Shown piece after piece: positions 11,576-22,120 of a DNA stretch of 64,000 nt (the first letter of the stretch is position 1; each line of letters opens with the position of its first letter). A program made the position numbers and the translations under genes. This DNA is from Parapristionchus giblindavisi (taxonomy: Eukaryota; Nematoda; Chromadorea; Rhabditida; Diplogasteridae). Location: assembly GCA_943737045.1 (NCBI GenBank), contig CALSFV010000023.1, positions 892,001-956,000 on the forward strand, read 5' to 3'. The notes beneath the pieces were generated by a model, which was given only the letters and a program-made list of their open reading frames with translations, was not told the origin of the DNA and searched no databases.

Positions 11576-13040
11576 TCAGGCATCTTTCATAAGAATTGAC
11601 CGATTCTACTACACACTTTTGAGTTGACCCCCTCTTTTCTCTACAGTTTTCGATGCCCCTTGGGTAGGACATCCCAGATCCAGAGTAGTAAGGATGGTAG
11701 ATCAAACGTCTCTCCAGGAGCTCACGTCAAAGTTCGTCGTTGAGGCTCCTTCCGATGCGATTATCACGGCTCACAGTAGAGCTATGAAAAAGTTTCCAAC
11801 AGATGAAATGTGTACTTTCTCGAGTACTTTCAAATAAAAATGTGAAAATGCGACTTTTTAATTTTTCGTTCCCTAAGGAATTGATCGCGTTCTATAGTCC
11901 CGGGAAAGATTTTTTTAAAGGCTCAATCGATAAAGCTCGTTCACAGCTTTCATTTAAGCTCTTGAGAGACGATTTTCATGGGGATTTGGCTGAATTACGT
12001 CCAAAAACAGCATTTAAATGCTGGTAGATCACTAATGAAAGCTTTGATCTACTCGAAATTGACGGTTCCTTGACAGGATTTCATGTAATGAAAGTTAGAA
12101 TTTGTTGATGATCAATCTGACGTCCAGTCGCTCACCCAGGGTCGCTCTGCTCTCGCTGCAGCCAAACCAGCGAAAGGAGTCCCTTCAGATGGTTCCTGGT
12201 ACAGATTAACCGATGAATACTGTAGATATGAGAGAATGTTCCAGTTCGTACCAGTGAATGAGCATCCAAGATGGCTACGTCGAATGGGCTAGATTCAGTC
12301 CAACGAAAACTCGCTCTGGAATTCTTCGAGAAACATCGATCACTTGGCCAGAGAGCCAAATAACTATAACTTGAATATATCTTCAGTATTCATCGGTCAA
12401 TCAATACCAGGAATCATCAGAAGGGACTCCTTTCGCTGGTTTGGCTGCAGCGAGAGCAAAACGAACATGAGCGAGCGACTCGACGTCAAAATGATCCTCA
12501 GCCCATTCTCCCGTATGATACAGGACGATCCTGTAAAGGAGCCGACAATGGCGAGTAGATCAAAGCGACTATTAGTGATCTACCAGCATTTAAATGCTGT
12601 TTTTTGGACGTAATTCAGCCAAATCCCCATGAAAATCGTCTCTCAAGAGCTTAAATGAAAGCTGTGAACGAGCTCTATCGATTGAGCCTTTAAAAAAAAT
12701 CTTTCCCGGGGCTATGGAACGCGATCAATTCCTTAGGGAACGAAAAATTCAAAAGTCGCATTTTCACATTTTTATCTGAAAGTACTCGAGATAATACACA
12801 TTTCATCTGTTGGAAACTTTTTCATAGCTCTACTGTGGGCCGTGAAAATCGCATCGGAAGAAGTCTCAACGACGAACGTTGACGAGCTCCTGGAGAGACG
12901 TTTGATCTACCATCCTTACTACTCTGGATCTGGGATGTCCTACACAAAGGGCATCGAAAACTGTGGAGAAAAGAGGGGGTCAACTCAAAAGTGCGTAGTA
13001 AATCAGTCGATTTTGGTCAATTCTTAGGAAAGATGCCTGA
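11576..13040. mobile_element. Palindromic element 1.47 kb, TA target site
   Basis: The ends TCAGGCATCTTTC and GAAAGATGCCTGA are flanked by TA (11574-11575, 13041-13042). Arms of about 460 bp (11576-12036 and 12571-13040) are close inverted copies. A second, shorter inverted pair lies inside (12121-12260 against 12360-12500), so the whole element can fold as one long hairpin with a tip near 12310. No transposase is visible. Open frames inside mirror each other between the arms and are not genes. Confidence 0.87.
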
Positions 13041-13134
13041 TATGCAGATAGAATCTCGTCCAATACTGAAGGCAAACGCGGTTTTTGTCAGAATTATCGC
13101 GAAATATTTATCTTACGTTTTTACCAGATTTGAT

Positions 13135-13585
13135 AGATAAAATTGCCGAGAATCTGCCAAATGCCAGTAGCAAAACGCAAATATTCTGAGCATAGAAACA
13201 ATACGTCACGAGTAGTCCTTGGGTAATTCTCAAATCATTATATATAATTGTCCAGCTTTCTGATCTATTAATAACCTCACTACATCGAAGCCATTCATCC
13301 ACATGACAAATTGCATTTCCCCTGGTTCTGAAGGAAGACGAAACACGAGACAGGTCACATAGGTAATTATATTGTGAAAGTGTTTCACCTATCAATATCA
13401 TCATATTCAATGTTTGATTAAAGTATCGGGAATGGAAGATTCACAACAATTGCCATAAGTGAATAGATGAATATGAAACTTTTCTTGAGATTTCGTCTGA
13501 GTTTGTACAAAGCCATAGCAACTATCACATATCCAATCAATCCAGGGATACCATAAAAGAGCTGAATAGAATTCAGAGTACGCAT
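13135..13585 (-). CDS. Srg-like 7TM chemoreceptor, N-terminal fragment
   Basis: Three minus-strand exons join in phase: 13445-13585, 13276-13388 and 13135-13228. The first begins MRTLNSIQLFYGIPGLIGYV and runs into LYKLRRNLKKSF, a typical TM1 and first intracellular loop of nematode Srg/Srv receptors (YGIP...). The second contains YVTCLVFRLPSEPGEMQF. The third carries TM3 with FYAQNICVLLLAFGRFSAI, close to the Q...N/GRF.A signature of that family. The initial ATG sits directly after a TTTTTAG acceptor, compatible with trans-splicing. The frame then reaches a GTAAAA donor, but the next exon is not found before the transposon at 11576-13040, so the gene is either split by a large intron insertion or truncated. 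Expected role: chemosensory membrane receptor. Confidence 0.6.
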
Positions 13586-14744
13586 TCTAAAAACAAAATA
13601 TTCATTGTCTACTCAAAAAAAATTAAATTTTACTTACTGCTTGATCGAAAAGTATCAGACTTATTTGATAGAGGACATGATACCTTGATTATGCTCGTGA
13701 TATGAGTTTGTAGATTAACGAGCACTATTCTTCTATGTTCCTTCATGTCATATACGTTATATATAACGAATCATTTCGAGGTAGACTTATCATCACTATA
13801 TACAATACATTTATCTTATCAGCACTAAGTGCAGAAGAGTAAGGGCAGGGGGAATTTGATCACAAGTTCTAATTCTTCCGCCTCTGATTATGAGATATAT
13901 TTTTCTCCATTCAAGAAAACGATCAAACTGAAACTTGTTGATTGAAGAATAAAACCCACGAAAACTTTCCTCTATCGTCCATTAGGCCTGCTTGACAGTT
14001 GGAAGTACATCTCCAGACGTCCCAAAGCCTTCTAGGAGGGGATTCGACTGTTGTTCCTTATCTGTTGATGGAATAGGCGAGAGTGGAACGGAGGGAAAAT
14101 TTCGAACCGAGCGCACCGCAGACAGAAAGAAATGATGATCACTATATAAAATAGGAATCATCACTATATAAAATAGATTAACAACCACTTAAAATTAGCT
14201 GAAGTATAATTTTTTAAGCAGAAACATTTTATATTCGGAGAAATACATTTATTATACTGCCGGAACACATAGATGTTGATTTACCACTACTGTAATTATT
14301 TTCAATCATTGTTAAAAATAAATAATCATAAAAAAGACAAAAGCGCTAATCATCATAACTCTCGTAAAATTGAATCTACACAAAAACGTTTTTTTACATA
14401 ATAGATACCCGCATCATCTTTTCATTCACTCCTACACGAACGAGATAGATTTACATGTGTAAAAGAGGAATATGTGGTATTGCCCTTTTTCATGATTAAA
14501 GTAGCTTAATTATTTTTAATTAAATTACGATGAACGTTAGGCTAGCACTAGATATCGGGAACATGAGTGATCTTTCTATACGTAAATAGTATGAACACAA
14601 TAAACAAATCATTTGTGAAACGAAAAAAAACGAAAAAAAATATAATACTGTGTATGTATATCAGTCAAATTCGTGGCCATGTTTAACGAAACGAAACATA
14701 ATTTATTCATGGTCTACTTCGGAACTAAACACTAAGTTTACAGC

Positions 14745-17700
14745 TTATAATCGTGCAGGTAATGAATTATCCGAGTTCTGTTGACCTGTATATTGTGGAA
14801 AACGACGAATTCCTAGCATAGCCATGGCACTGCTCCGTATTTGTCCAATGCAGAAAATGATGATCAAAGCATCAATAGATGGAAAAATTGCCGTGATCAT
14901 TATGAGTATGGTTCCTATTGCCCCGAGACTCATACCTATAATTCAGTAATCATCAATTACTCATGGTAGCCCATTTTATTTCACATATCACAAGTGAAAA
15001 TAGGGATGTAAAAGTAACCTGTTAATACTGTCAAAAGAACAATTGAAAACGGAATGTATGAGAAAATACACGGAGCAGCAGTCTGAACTTCAATACGTCA
15101 TTACACTGAACATTTTAAAACATCTATTCCAAAAATAAATTATTTAAGCGGTTAAAATGTTAAAAGCTATGAAGATGATTCCAGTGATCTCGATTTTCAT
15201 ATTGTCTAAATAAATCATTACTTGGGCAAGTAAAGCGAAGAAAAGTTGACGTTGCAACCGTTTCGTCCGTTCAGAAAGATAAGGGGAGCTGAAACAAACT
15301 TTTCCCAAGTTTCAACTTTTAATTTTACCAATTCATCGAAAAACTGGTATAAAGTATTTTAAAGTGTGAACTTATTGAGCCCCCTCCTATATTTTGTCGA
15401 TTCACCGATCAATTATTTGTTTTAGCATATACTTACATTTTTGAAATAATAGTGCAAAACTTACCATATAAGTTGGGTGATACGATAGGCACAAATGAGA
15501 ATGACTATGGCTGTTGCAAAGAAGATTCCCATACATACTATTATTGCACTCAACGTCGGTACATCGATGTTCCATTCTCCAGTCATATCATCTTTACGCT
15601 AAACACAATATCAATCTTTTTAGTGTTAGATGTTTTCGGAAATGGCCAAATTTCTTGGAGGTTGATAAACCTCGTTGAATAGTCTCTTCTCGTTTTCCAA
15701 CAGAGAATAAATAGTGTGAAATGAAGTTGACAAGTTAGATAACCTTTAATGCCACCGTGAAATATCCAGTTTGTGTATATTCCAGTTCGACACCATAGAT
15801 CGTCTTGATTTCAATAGGAAGAATCGATCTAAAAATACTTTTCCGTTATAAAATTATATCATTATCATTATAACGTACCTCGTGAATGGTGAGGGAGCAA
15901 AAGCGAAGTGATAGCAAGCTAAGAATATGAGTAGACAGATGACATAGGCGAGAAATCCGATAAATGTCCAGTTTTGTACTGTCCACGAATCGGTACAAGA
16001 AGCGAAACGATATCTGGAAAATGAGCGACGTCATGCTCTCTAAGAACAAGTGTTGCCTGCTTACCTTGACAACATTTTCGTCCGATAAACAAAATGATAT
16101 GAAAGAATGAGAAAAGTCTGATAATACGTGAATATGTAGAGATAACAAAGTGCTTGTGGGATCCATTCTGAATGATTGTAATTGTGATTAATCTTGAAAA
16201 TTGCTAAAGACGCTGATCACGTCTCGCTGCTTTGCTGTTGCACAAATTTCGAGATAGCATTGTAATTCAATAGGTACGTATGTATGTGAAAATATTTGAA
16301 TGTGTTTACCTCCATACGAAGACCATTCCTGAATATATCGTGGAAAAAACCAAAGACTGGTTGAAGTCGTATAAATGTGCCGTAATGAAGTTAATTTGAA
16401 TACATTAAAATAGTGCCTAACTAACAAGGGAACCACAAATGCCGCGGACACTCAGTGCTAAATTCGTTGACACAGGTCGACTAGGACCCCCCAGGGGGTC
16501 ACAGAACTGTTTTGAAATGTCCGCATATTTGCTTCTTTGGTACCGAAAATCGATTATGAAAATGTGATGGAAATTTGGGCGCGAGCCCCGTGGAATAGTG
16601 TCAAACACTCAAAGAACAAAGTCTGTGTCTTCCGTAGCCAAGTGGTTAGAGTGCTGGATTAGCTTTTGGAATGTCGTGGGTTCGAATCCCCCTTGTACAA
16701 TTTCTTTTGCTGTATTTTTTCTTTGCTTTCCAACATGCAGTTTCAAAGTCAAACTTCGTCTTCAACAACAACAACAAGAACTACAGATCAACAACGATGG
16801 AGAAGTACGCTTTTCGCATCGGGGACAGAAGCTGAAACCGCGAGAGGAGCAGAAATCTCCATCGGTAGATCATTGATCGATCTCTAGCCTGTCAATTGTA
16901 CCTCTCGCGCTTGGTCTCGGAACTGTCCTGGAGAAGCCAGTTGCATTGCCTCCCAATTGCCAACTGTTCATTCTGAACATTCCCCCTGGCGGCACCTCCC
17001 TCTGCCAGCCAGTCTCCTTCAACCACCAGGTGAAGGGCATCCAGAAGAGACTCAAGAGCATCATCATGGCCAGAGGTATCAACTTCAAGGTCTCGCAGAG
17101 GGACAACCTGCTCAAGTTCGTCTCCCAGCTCCACTTCTGCATGGGTGCTGATCGGTTCAAGCCCTTCATCATGTACGGCTTCTACAAGGGTGGATTCATC
17201 ACGGACCGCCCTCCTCACTTCATCGGCTCTAAGGAGTTCATCTTCGGCAAGGGATCGATGGCTCCGTGCTTTTTCTGCTCCTCCCGCGGTTGCAGAATCT
17301 GTCCCCGATGCGAGAAGCCGTTCTGCTTCAACTGCTTCTGGGTACTTCTCCATCGTTGTTGATTTGTAGTTGCTGTTATCGTTGTTGTTGTTGTTGTTGA
17401 AGATGAAGTTTGACTTTGAAACTGCATGTTGGAAAGCAAAGAAAAAATACAGCAAAAGAAATTGTACAAGGGGGATTCGAACCCACGACATTCCAAAAGC
17501 TAATCCTGCACTCTAACCACTTGGCTAAGGATGATACAGGTTGTGTTCTTTGAGTGTTTGACACTATTCCACGGGGCTCGCGCCCAAATTTCCATCACAT
17601 TTTCATAATCGATTTTCGGTACCAAAGAAGCAAATATGCGGACATTTCAAAACAGTTCTGTGACCCCCTGGGGGGTCCTAGTCGACCTGTGTCAACGAAT

Positions 17701-18512
17701 TTAGCACTGACTAGGGAATGGTTTCTTTGATGGTTGAAATTACGGTTAGTGACCTACATAGCGATAATCAGCATGGCCGACTTAGTATGAATCAATTTTC
17801 AAAAGCTGCAGTTGATCGATTTTTTGAACGAAACCCGCCACATATCCGCCGCACGAAAGACAGCCAAAAAAGATTTTTTGGACTTGATTTCCATTGGAAC
17901 AGATTTTTTTGCTGGAATTACCATGCAGACATAATATGCTGTCGGGGGAATCGAACTAGTGTTCAAAAAGTAAAAAAAAAAACAAAAAAATGCAACTTTT
18001 TGGCTGTCTTTCGTGCGGCGGATATGCGACGGGTTTAGTTTAAAAAATCGATCAACTGCAGCTTTTGACAGTTGATTCTTACTAAGTCGACCATGCTGAT
18101 TATCGCTATGTAGGTCACTAACCGTAATTTCAACCATCAAAGAAACCATTCCCTAGTGAGTGTCCGCGGCATTTGTGGTTCCCTTGTAATTTAAAATTCT
18201 CCACACATGCCACTCTTTTCCCTATGAGAGACTGTGTAGATAGAAGAGCTACAAATCCCCCTTGGGGGTATTCTTTTAATGGCGCGACAAACAAAATTTC
18301 AAGCTTTGTCTTCCTTGTTTTCGAGAGAAAAGAATGTACCGGAAGTACGAGAAGATGTGCAATCGATATTGCAATATCAACGAAGGCAAAAGACATGAGA
18401 AGATATCGATATGAGCCTAATTCATCTTTTCTTCTTTGTAGTATTATACAGATGAGAAAAGTATTGGTCATCACTGAGAATATTGTTGTTACTCCTGGAA
18501 AAGTAGTATTAA
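14745..18512 (-). CDS. Str/Srh-like 7TM chemoreceptor, interrupted by nested transposons
   Basis: The exon order on the minus strand follows the family. An exon at about 18200-18512 holds TM1-TM2 (NTFLICIILQRRKDELGSYR, then YLLMSFAFVDIAISIAHLLV). After the transposon block comes an exon near 16070-16168 with ALCYLYIFTYYQTF and HFVYRTKML. Then come 15880-16016 (TM4, TWTFIGFLAYVICLLIF-like), 15745-15830 (loop), 15460-15603 (TM5, SAIIVCMGIFFATAIVIL), and about 15227-15290 with SERTKRLQRQLFFALLAQ. The last two exons are 15018-15090 (TAAPCIFSYIP) and 14745-14935 (TM7, TAIFPSIDALIIIF, then C-terminus). The S.RT..LQ.QLF.AL..Q block followed by P..F.Y.P is a hallmark of Str/Srh/Srj receptors. The TM2-TM3 junction is not fully resolved because of the insertion, so functionality is uncertain. 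Confidence 0.7.
16632..16706 (+). tRNA. tRNA-like pseudogene in left arm
   Basis: An A box (TAGCCAAGTGG) and a perfect B box (GGTTCGAATCC) are spaced as in a tRNA gene, with a D-loop-like AGTGGTTAGAG between. The acceptor ends do not pair, the T stem has a mismatch and the anticodon stem does not close, so it is not expected to make a working tRNA. It could still promote polymerase III transcription through the transposon arm. Confidence 0.55.
16880..17362 (+). pseudogene. DDE-type transposase C-terminal fragment inside the palindromic element
   Basis: The frame reads LFILNIPPGGTSLCQPVSFN, then KGIQKRLKSIIMARG, then SQRDNLLKFVSQLHFCM, then FIMYGFYKGGF with RPPHF. The IPPG.TSL.QP block is the conserved stretch after the second catalytic acid in pogo/Tc-like DDE transposases, where it usually reads IPPGTT...QPLD. 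It ends in a Cys-rich tail (CFFCSSRGCRICPRC and two further Cys). There is no start codon, no N-terminal domain and no upstream catalytic block, and the D of QPLD is replaced. GC-rich codon use differs sharply from the host genes. A nematode DDE element is my inference; no search was run. Confidence 0.6.
17465..17540 (-). tRNA. tRNA-like pseudogene in right arm
   Basis: This is the inverted partner of 16632-16706, read on the minus strand, with B box GGTTCGAATCC and A box TTAGCCAAGTGG. It differs from the left copy in the 5' part (CATCCTTAG against CTTCCGTAG). Stem pairing is again poor, so I call it a pseudogene. Confidence 0.55.
17711..18156. mobile_element. Inner palindromic MITE, 446 bp, TGA target site, nested in the larger element
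   Basis: The ends CTAGGGAATGGTTTCTTTGA and TCAAAGAAACCATTCCCTAG are exact inverted copies. TGA stands on each side (17708-17710, 18157-18159). Removing one TGA and the insert restores the right arm of the outer element as the mirror of its left arm, which proves the order of insertion. The centre contains, on the minus strand, a B-box-like AGTTCGATTCC at about 17950-17970. No protein is encoded. Confidence 0.87.
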
Positions 18513-18530
18513 CGTATCATGCATGAAGAT

Positions 18531-20226
18531 GTTTTGCTAGAATTTATAAAAAAAATGATATCGATATAGTGGAAAATTGATGGATACCAAAGAAAATAGG
18601 ATGGAAAGGTTCTGAAATCATCCAGTAGTAGCTGGGTAAGACGTCCATCTTGTAAGTGGGAAACTAGAAGGATAATTGATGAACAGGAAGACATTTATAG
18701 AATTAATGAATTACTCAAGTAGCAATTTGACATGCAAACAAAGAGCTCTGGCAGAGCTCTCTCGTAGACACAGAACGTGAGGGAGTATTGCCAGAGCGGA
18801 GAGTTTCAAATTAGCTCGTGATGTGCTTTTAATATTTGAATAATAAGAAATAAATTTCAAAATTTGCTATTGATAACTTATTTTTGTTGGAAAAAAATGA
18901 AACAAAATGAACGAGTGAGAAAGATCATTCGAAATAGAACAAAGACGAGAAGAAGAACTCAAACGGAAGGAAGAGTGAATAGCATTTCTTGTAAGATATG
19001 CATAAAGTTATTAATATAAACAGAGAAGAAATGCTTAAAGAAATGGGAAAATAACATATTTTCCATTTCCTTTTCTTGTGTAGTTCAAAGGACAAAGTAC
19101 ATGAAAACAGGGAAGGAATAGCTTCCATGTCTGAATATCCAATTCAATTTTGTTAGTTGTAATAAAAAGAAAGGATAATCTCTCTATCATCTCCTTGGAA
19201 GGATATTCTAACAACAAAAAGGATATGTCTGGACGGATTCCAGAAATTCGATAACGGGGAAATAGATGTCTCCATTTGCTTTCTCCTTGGATAGTGAGAG
19301 ATTTAAGTAGGAGAAAGCCTTGATTTAGGTAACCTACAGAAAGTGCTTCAAGGTATAATAGAAGAAATGTTGAAGCAAATTTCGATAACTTTGAGATCTC
19401 CTGTTGAATTTGCTTGAATCCCCTGACGTACCATCAAAAAATTCTATTATTATACTGTATTTGTTGTGTTTTTTTCTATGAGAAGGCATACTATTGACAG
19501 TAGACTCATGCACTTTTTTCATCATAAAATATACGGTAGGTAAATTGTTATGACTGAAGTAAGTAGTACAATTAGGAATACTGTGTTTACAACGTCGTTT
19601 AGTTGCCTTGTACGTCTCGAAGTCATCTAGGATATCAAAACATGATGATCGTTAGTCTGAAAAGTACCACGTCATACCACAATATACATTTGGCGTGCAT
19701 CACAACCCGACTACCCACTGTGAAGCCTCCTGGAAAAACTTTATCTTCACAATATATTTCATTCACTCAACTTACGACTTTAAATACCAAACGCTTGCTG
19801 TAGTACTTCACCGCTTGTTATCAAACTTATGTTATAATATGTTCATGTTCAAAATACATACTGAATCAATGACTAATACGCATATTTAAGCAACAAATGA
19901 TACAAACTACCAGACATTGACAACAGTCAGAGAAGACCTTTGGTACGGATAAGAAGAAATGATTAAAAAACCCATTTTCTTGTCTAAAAACAAGAAGGAT
20001 AAATACTATCTTATTTGTGTACGGTGTCGTTGGAATGAACTGATGTATTAGTGTTAATCCAACATAACAAATCGTGTTTGACAACATGTTCTCCATTTGT
20101 CCTCGATAAGAAAGAGTGCCATCCCTGATTGGAATAAGAAGATAATGGGAAAACACAGAAGACACTACCGGTTCCAGTCTAATCCTTATAAGGAAACACT
20201 GGATGAGAGTAAACGAATAAGGTGAG
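18531..20226. other. Intergenic, no recognised gene
   Basis: I see no exon chain here. The only structured piece is the diverged repeat at 18777-18840 shared with 7748-7815. Hydrophobic open frames near 19000 and 20100 have no neighbouring exons in phase. Confidence 0.35.
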
Positions 20227-21276
20227 ATGTCGTCTTTGTTCGTCTTTTCAGCGCTGGTTTATATTTGCCAAGCGGAGGAGTTCTGGCCACGATGGGGTCA
20301 GTCATTTTACCATTATTGTATTTTTCACGACTGTTATACCATTCTACCATGTTATATGTGACAGATTAGGATATCCATTTTAAGAATTATTATGGAATTC
20401 AGTCAGATTTTTCATGATGCCTTACAGATTGTTAGAAGATTGGGAATCAATTATTTTAGATCACTTGTTTGTTGACTATGTCTTGCAGTAACTAATTTTT
20501 GTTTATTCATTTGATGAATACTGATTATTGTTTCTCTTTAAAGAAGAACGGACAATCGATTGTCTAGGAGGTGATCGTCCTGAGGACTGCGCATTGTTCG
20601 CTCCTAACTCCAAGATACCACGAAATCCTGAAGATTATCCGTGCAGGTAATCATTTTTTGATCAATTTAATTATGTCAATGGTTATGAAAATATTAATTA
20701 GTGTTTTAAAATTTTAGTTTATCGATTTTTTATTGATTATTATTATTAAATTTTGAGAGAAGAACCGATGCCCCAGTGGGATTATAATAAGTTGGCGAGA
20801 AATTCGACGACGAGAATCGCATGTCCGATTGGATGCGAACCCGAGGCTGATCTATCAGTAAGTAGAAATATAGTACATCATTTACTTCATTGCATACTCA
20901 GTTACCGTAACCATGAAACACTACAAACCATTTATCTCCATCCACGTTTGTTGGACAATTTACGGTTGTTCATGGGTACCTATACAAGTATAATATAACG
21001 ACACTTTAGACAATGTCTTGCATCCCTTTGACCTTTTAAGCCCATTTTCAGGTCCTGCAAAAGGTTCCCCACGACAATAAGCTCTGTCAGAAGTACTACA
21101 CGTATGGAAAGTACAGAAAGGTAATAGCAAAAAAAATTTATCAAAATTAAATTTTTAGACAACACATTCGTGTTTACATGATTTTGCAGAATGGTGAATG
21201 GTATTTGTGGATGACGGCGCCTTGCAAAGCGACTATCACAACTCACTGTAGATTCAAGGACATCAGACAGGGATAG
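20227..21276 (+). CDS. Small secreted cysteine-containing protein, unknown family
   Basis: Five plus-strand exons join in phase with canonical signals: 20227-20296, 20544-20646, 20758-20857, 21052-21120 and 21190-21276. The product is about 140 residues. It starts MSSLFVFSALVYICQAEEFW, a clean signal peptide with likely cleavage after CQA. The mature part has cysteines in the pattern IDCLGGDRPEDCALF, DYPC, ACPIGCEPE, KLCQKYYTYG, APCKATITTHC, enough for four or five disulphides, and ends KDIRQG. This is the clearest plus-strand gene of the window. I do not recognise the domain; an extracellular, nematode-restricted protein is likely. Acceptors are TTTAAAG, TTTTGAG, TTTTCAG and TTTGCAG. The two weakest acceptors are those of exons 2 and 3. 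Confidence 0.68.
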
Positions 21277-21622
21277 AAGGACAATCTTTGAAAGAGAACT
21301 TATACTCGACTATTTTTAATATATTCATGGACATTGAATTGCACTTAATTACATTGAATTTTGCATACGCACATGTAGAATTGATAAAGTCGTTGCCAAC
21401 AAATCAAAGAGTAATTGTCTATTCTGACACAGTAGATCGTGCAGTGAAAGGATTTATGTAATTGTCCATTCGAACATAATATATTATATATATTTGAATG
21501 ATATACATTGAATAATTAGTATCAGATCACTGACAAAGTGAAGCAATGATATGTTTGCAAAATATAATTCATTTAAACAGTGCTAACTTTCAACAAGGCA
21601 TGAATATTTAAATATTGTTTAA

Positions 21623-21964
21623 AGATGGTGGCCCGCGAATGTTCAGATAAATCACTACACCCCTCTTGTGCGAATGCACAATGATATGAGATGAGTTAGC
21701 GCAGCCTCTCATCTATCCCATAGCGCAGTGGTAAACGTTCTGACTCGTTACCCGTTTGAAGCAAGTTCGAAACCTATTGCCGAATTTCCTCAATTTTCAA
21801 AAAGCGTGCCGTTCCCTCAACCGGGCCTGATGGTTCATTAATGTTTCTAGAGATCAATAGACTAAATCAACACAAAATAAATAGTGTACTGTACGTAGAA
21901 TAACTTTTGCTACCTTTCTGTCTTCACAGTTTGTTCACGAAAATATTCGTGGGACACCACCTTT
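21623..21964. mobile_element. TTAA-flanked MITE with tRNA-like insert
   Basis: Inverted ends AGATGGTGGCCCGCGAA and TTCGTGGGACACCACCT are flanked by TTAA on both sides (21619-21622, 21963-21966 overlapping the end). The element is about 345 bp. Its middle holds a tRNA-like segment (21712-21786). The right end is shared with a fragment at 7555-7630. No protein is encoded. TTAA suggests piggyBac-type integration. Confidence 0.6.
21712..21786 (+). tRNA. tRNA-like pseudogene (Thr-CGT-like)
   Basis: An A box (ATAGCGCAGTGG) and a B box (AGTTCGAAACC) stand at tRNA spacing. The anticodon region CTGACTCGTTA resembles a threonine tRNA (CGT). The anticodon and acceptor stems do not pair, so this is a decayed tRNA-derived segment inside the MITE rather than a functional gene. 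Confidence 0.4.
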
Positions 21965-22120
21965 AAACAACAGGGAAACAAAATGAGATAGTCGAGATTA
22001 GTTCAGCTTCCACCATTCGTTTGATTATTTTCGTCTTTAGAGAGAACCTTTCTGATGGGATTGACGTAAGTTGAATCGAGAGGACTTCCTGCATCAGGTA
22101 TATAAAGACATAACAGATGA

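Larger units (their letters stand above)
16425..18186. mobile_element. Palindromic transposon (TAA target site) carrying tRNA-like arms and a transposase fragment
   Basis: The ends CAAGGGAACCACAAATG and CATTTGTGGTTCCCTTG are flanked by TAA on both sides (16422-16424 and 18187-18189), a 3-bp duplication of the PIF/Harbinger type. Left arm about 16425-16850, right arm about 17270-18186. The right arm is interrupted by another element (17711-18156); without it the unit is about 1.31 kb. Each arm carries a tRNA-like segment. The unique centre encodes a transposase fragment (16880-17362) whose 3' end runs into the right arm. This is what an inverted duplication of the 3' end of a larger element would produce. 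It lies between chemoreceptor exons. Confidence 0.82.

Noticed and set aside
16632..16706. A functional tRNA gene
   Set aside because: A and B boxes are good but the acceptor and anticodon stems do not pair; the mirrored copy has the same faults.
16892..17491. A 199-residue open frame on the minus strand
   Set aside because: It is the antisense of the transposase fragment and of the repeat arm; its acidic, low-complexity product follows from GC-rich codons on the other strand.
17799..18149. Pair of mirrored open frames starting MVSLMVEITVSDLHSDNQ
   Set aside because: Both arise from the inverted arms of the 446-bp MITE, one per strand; neither is a gene.
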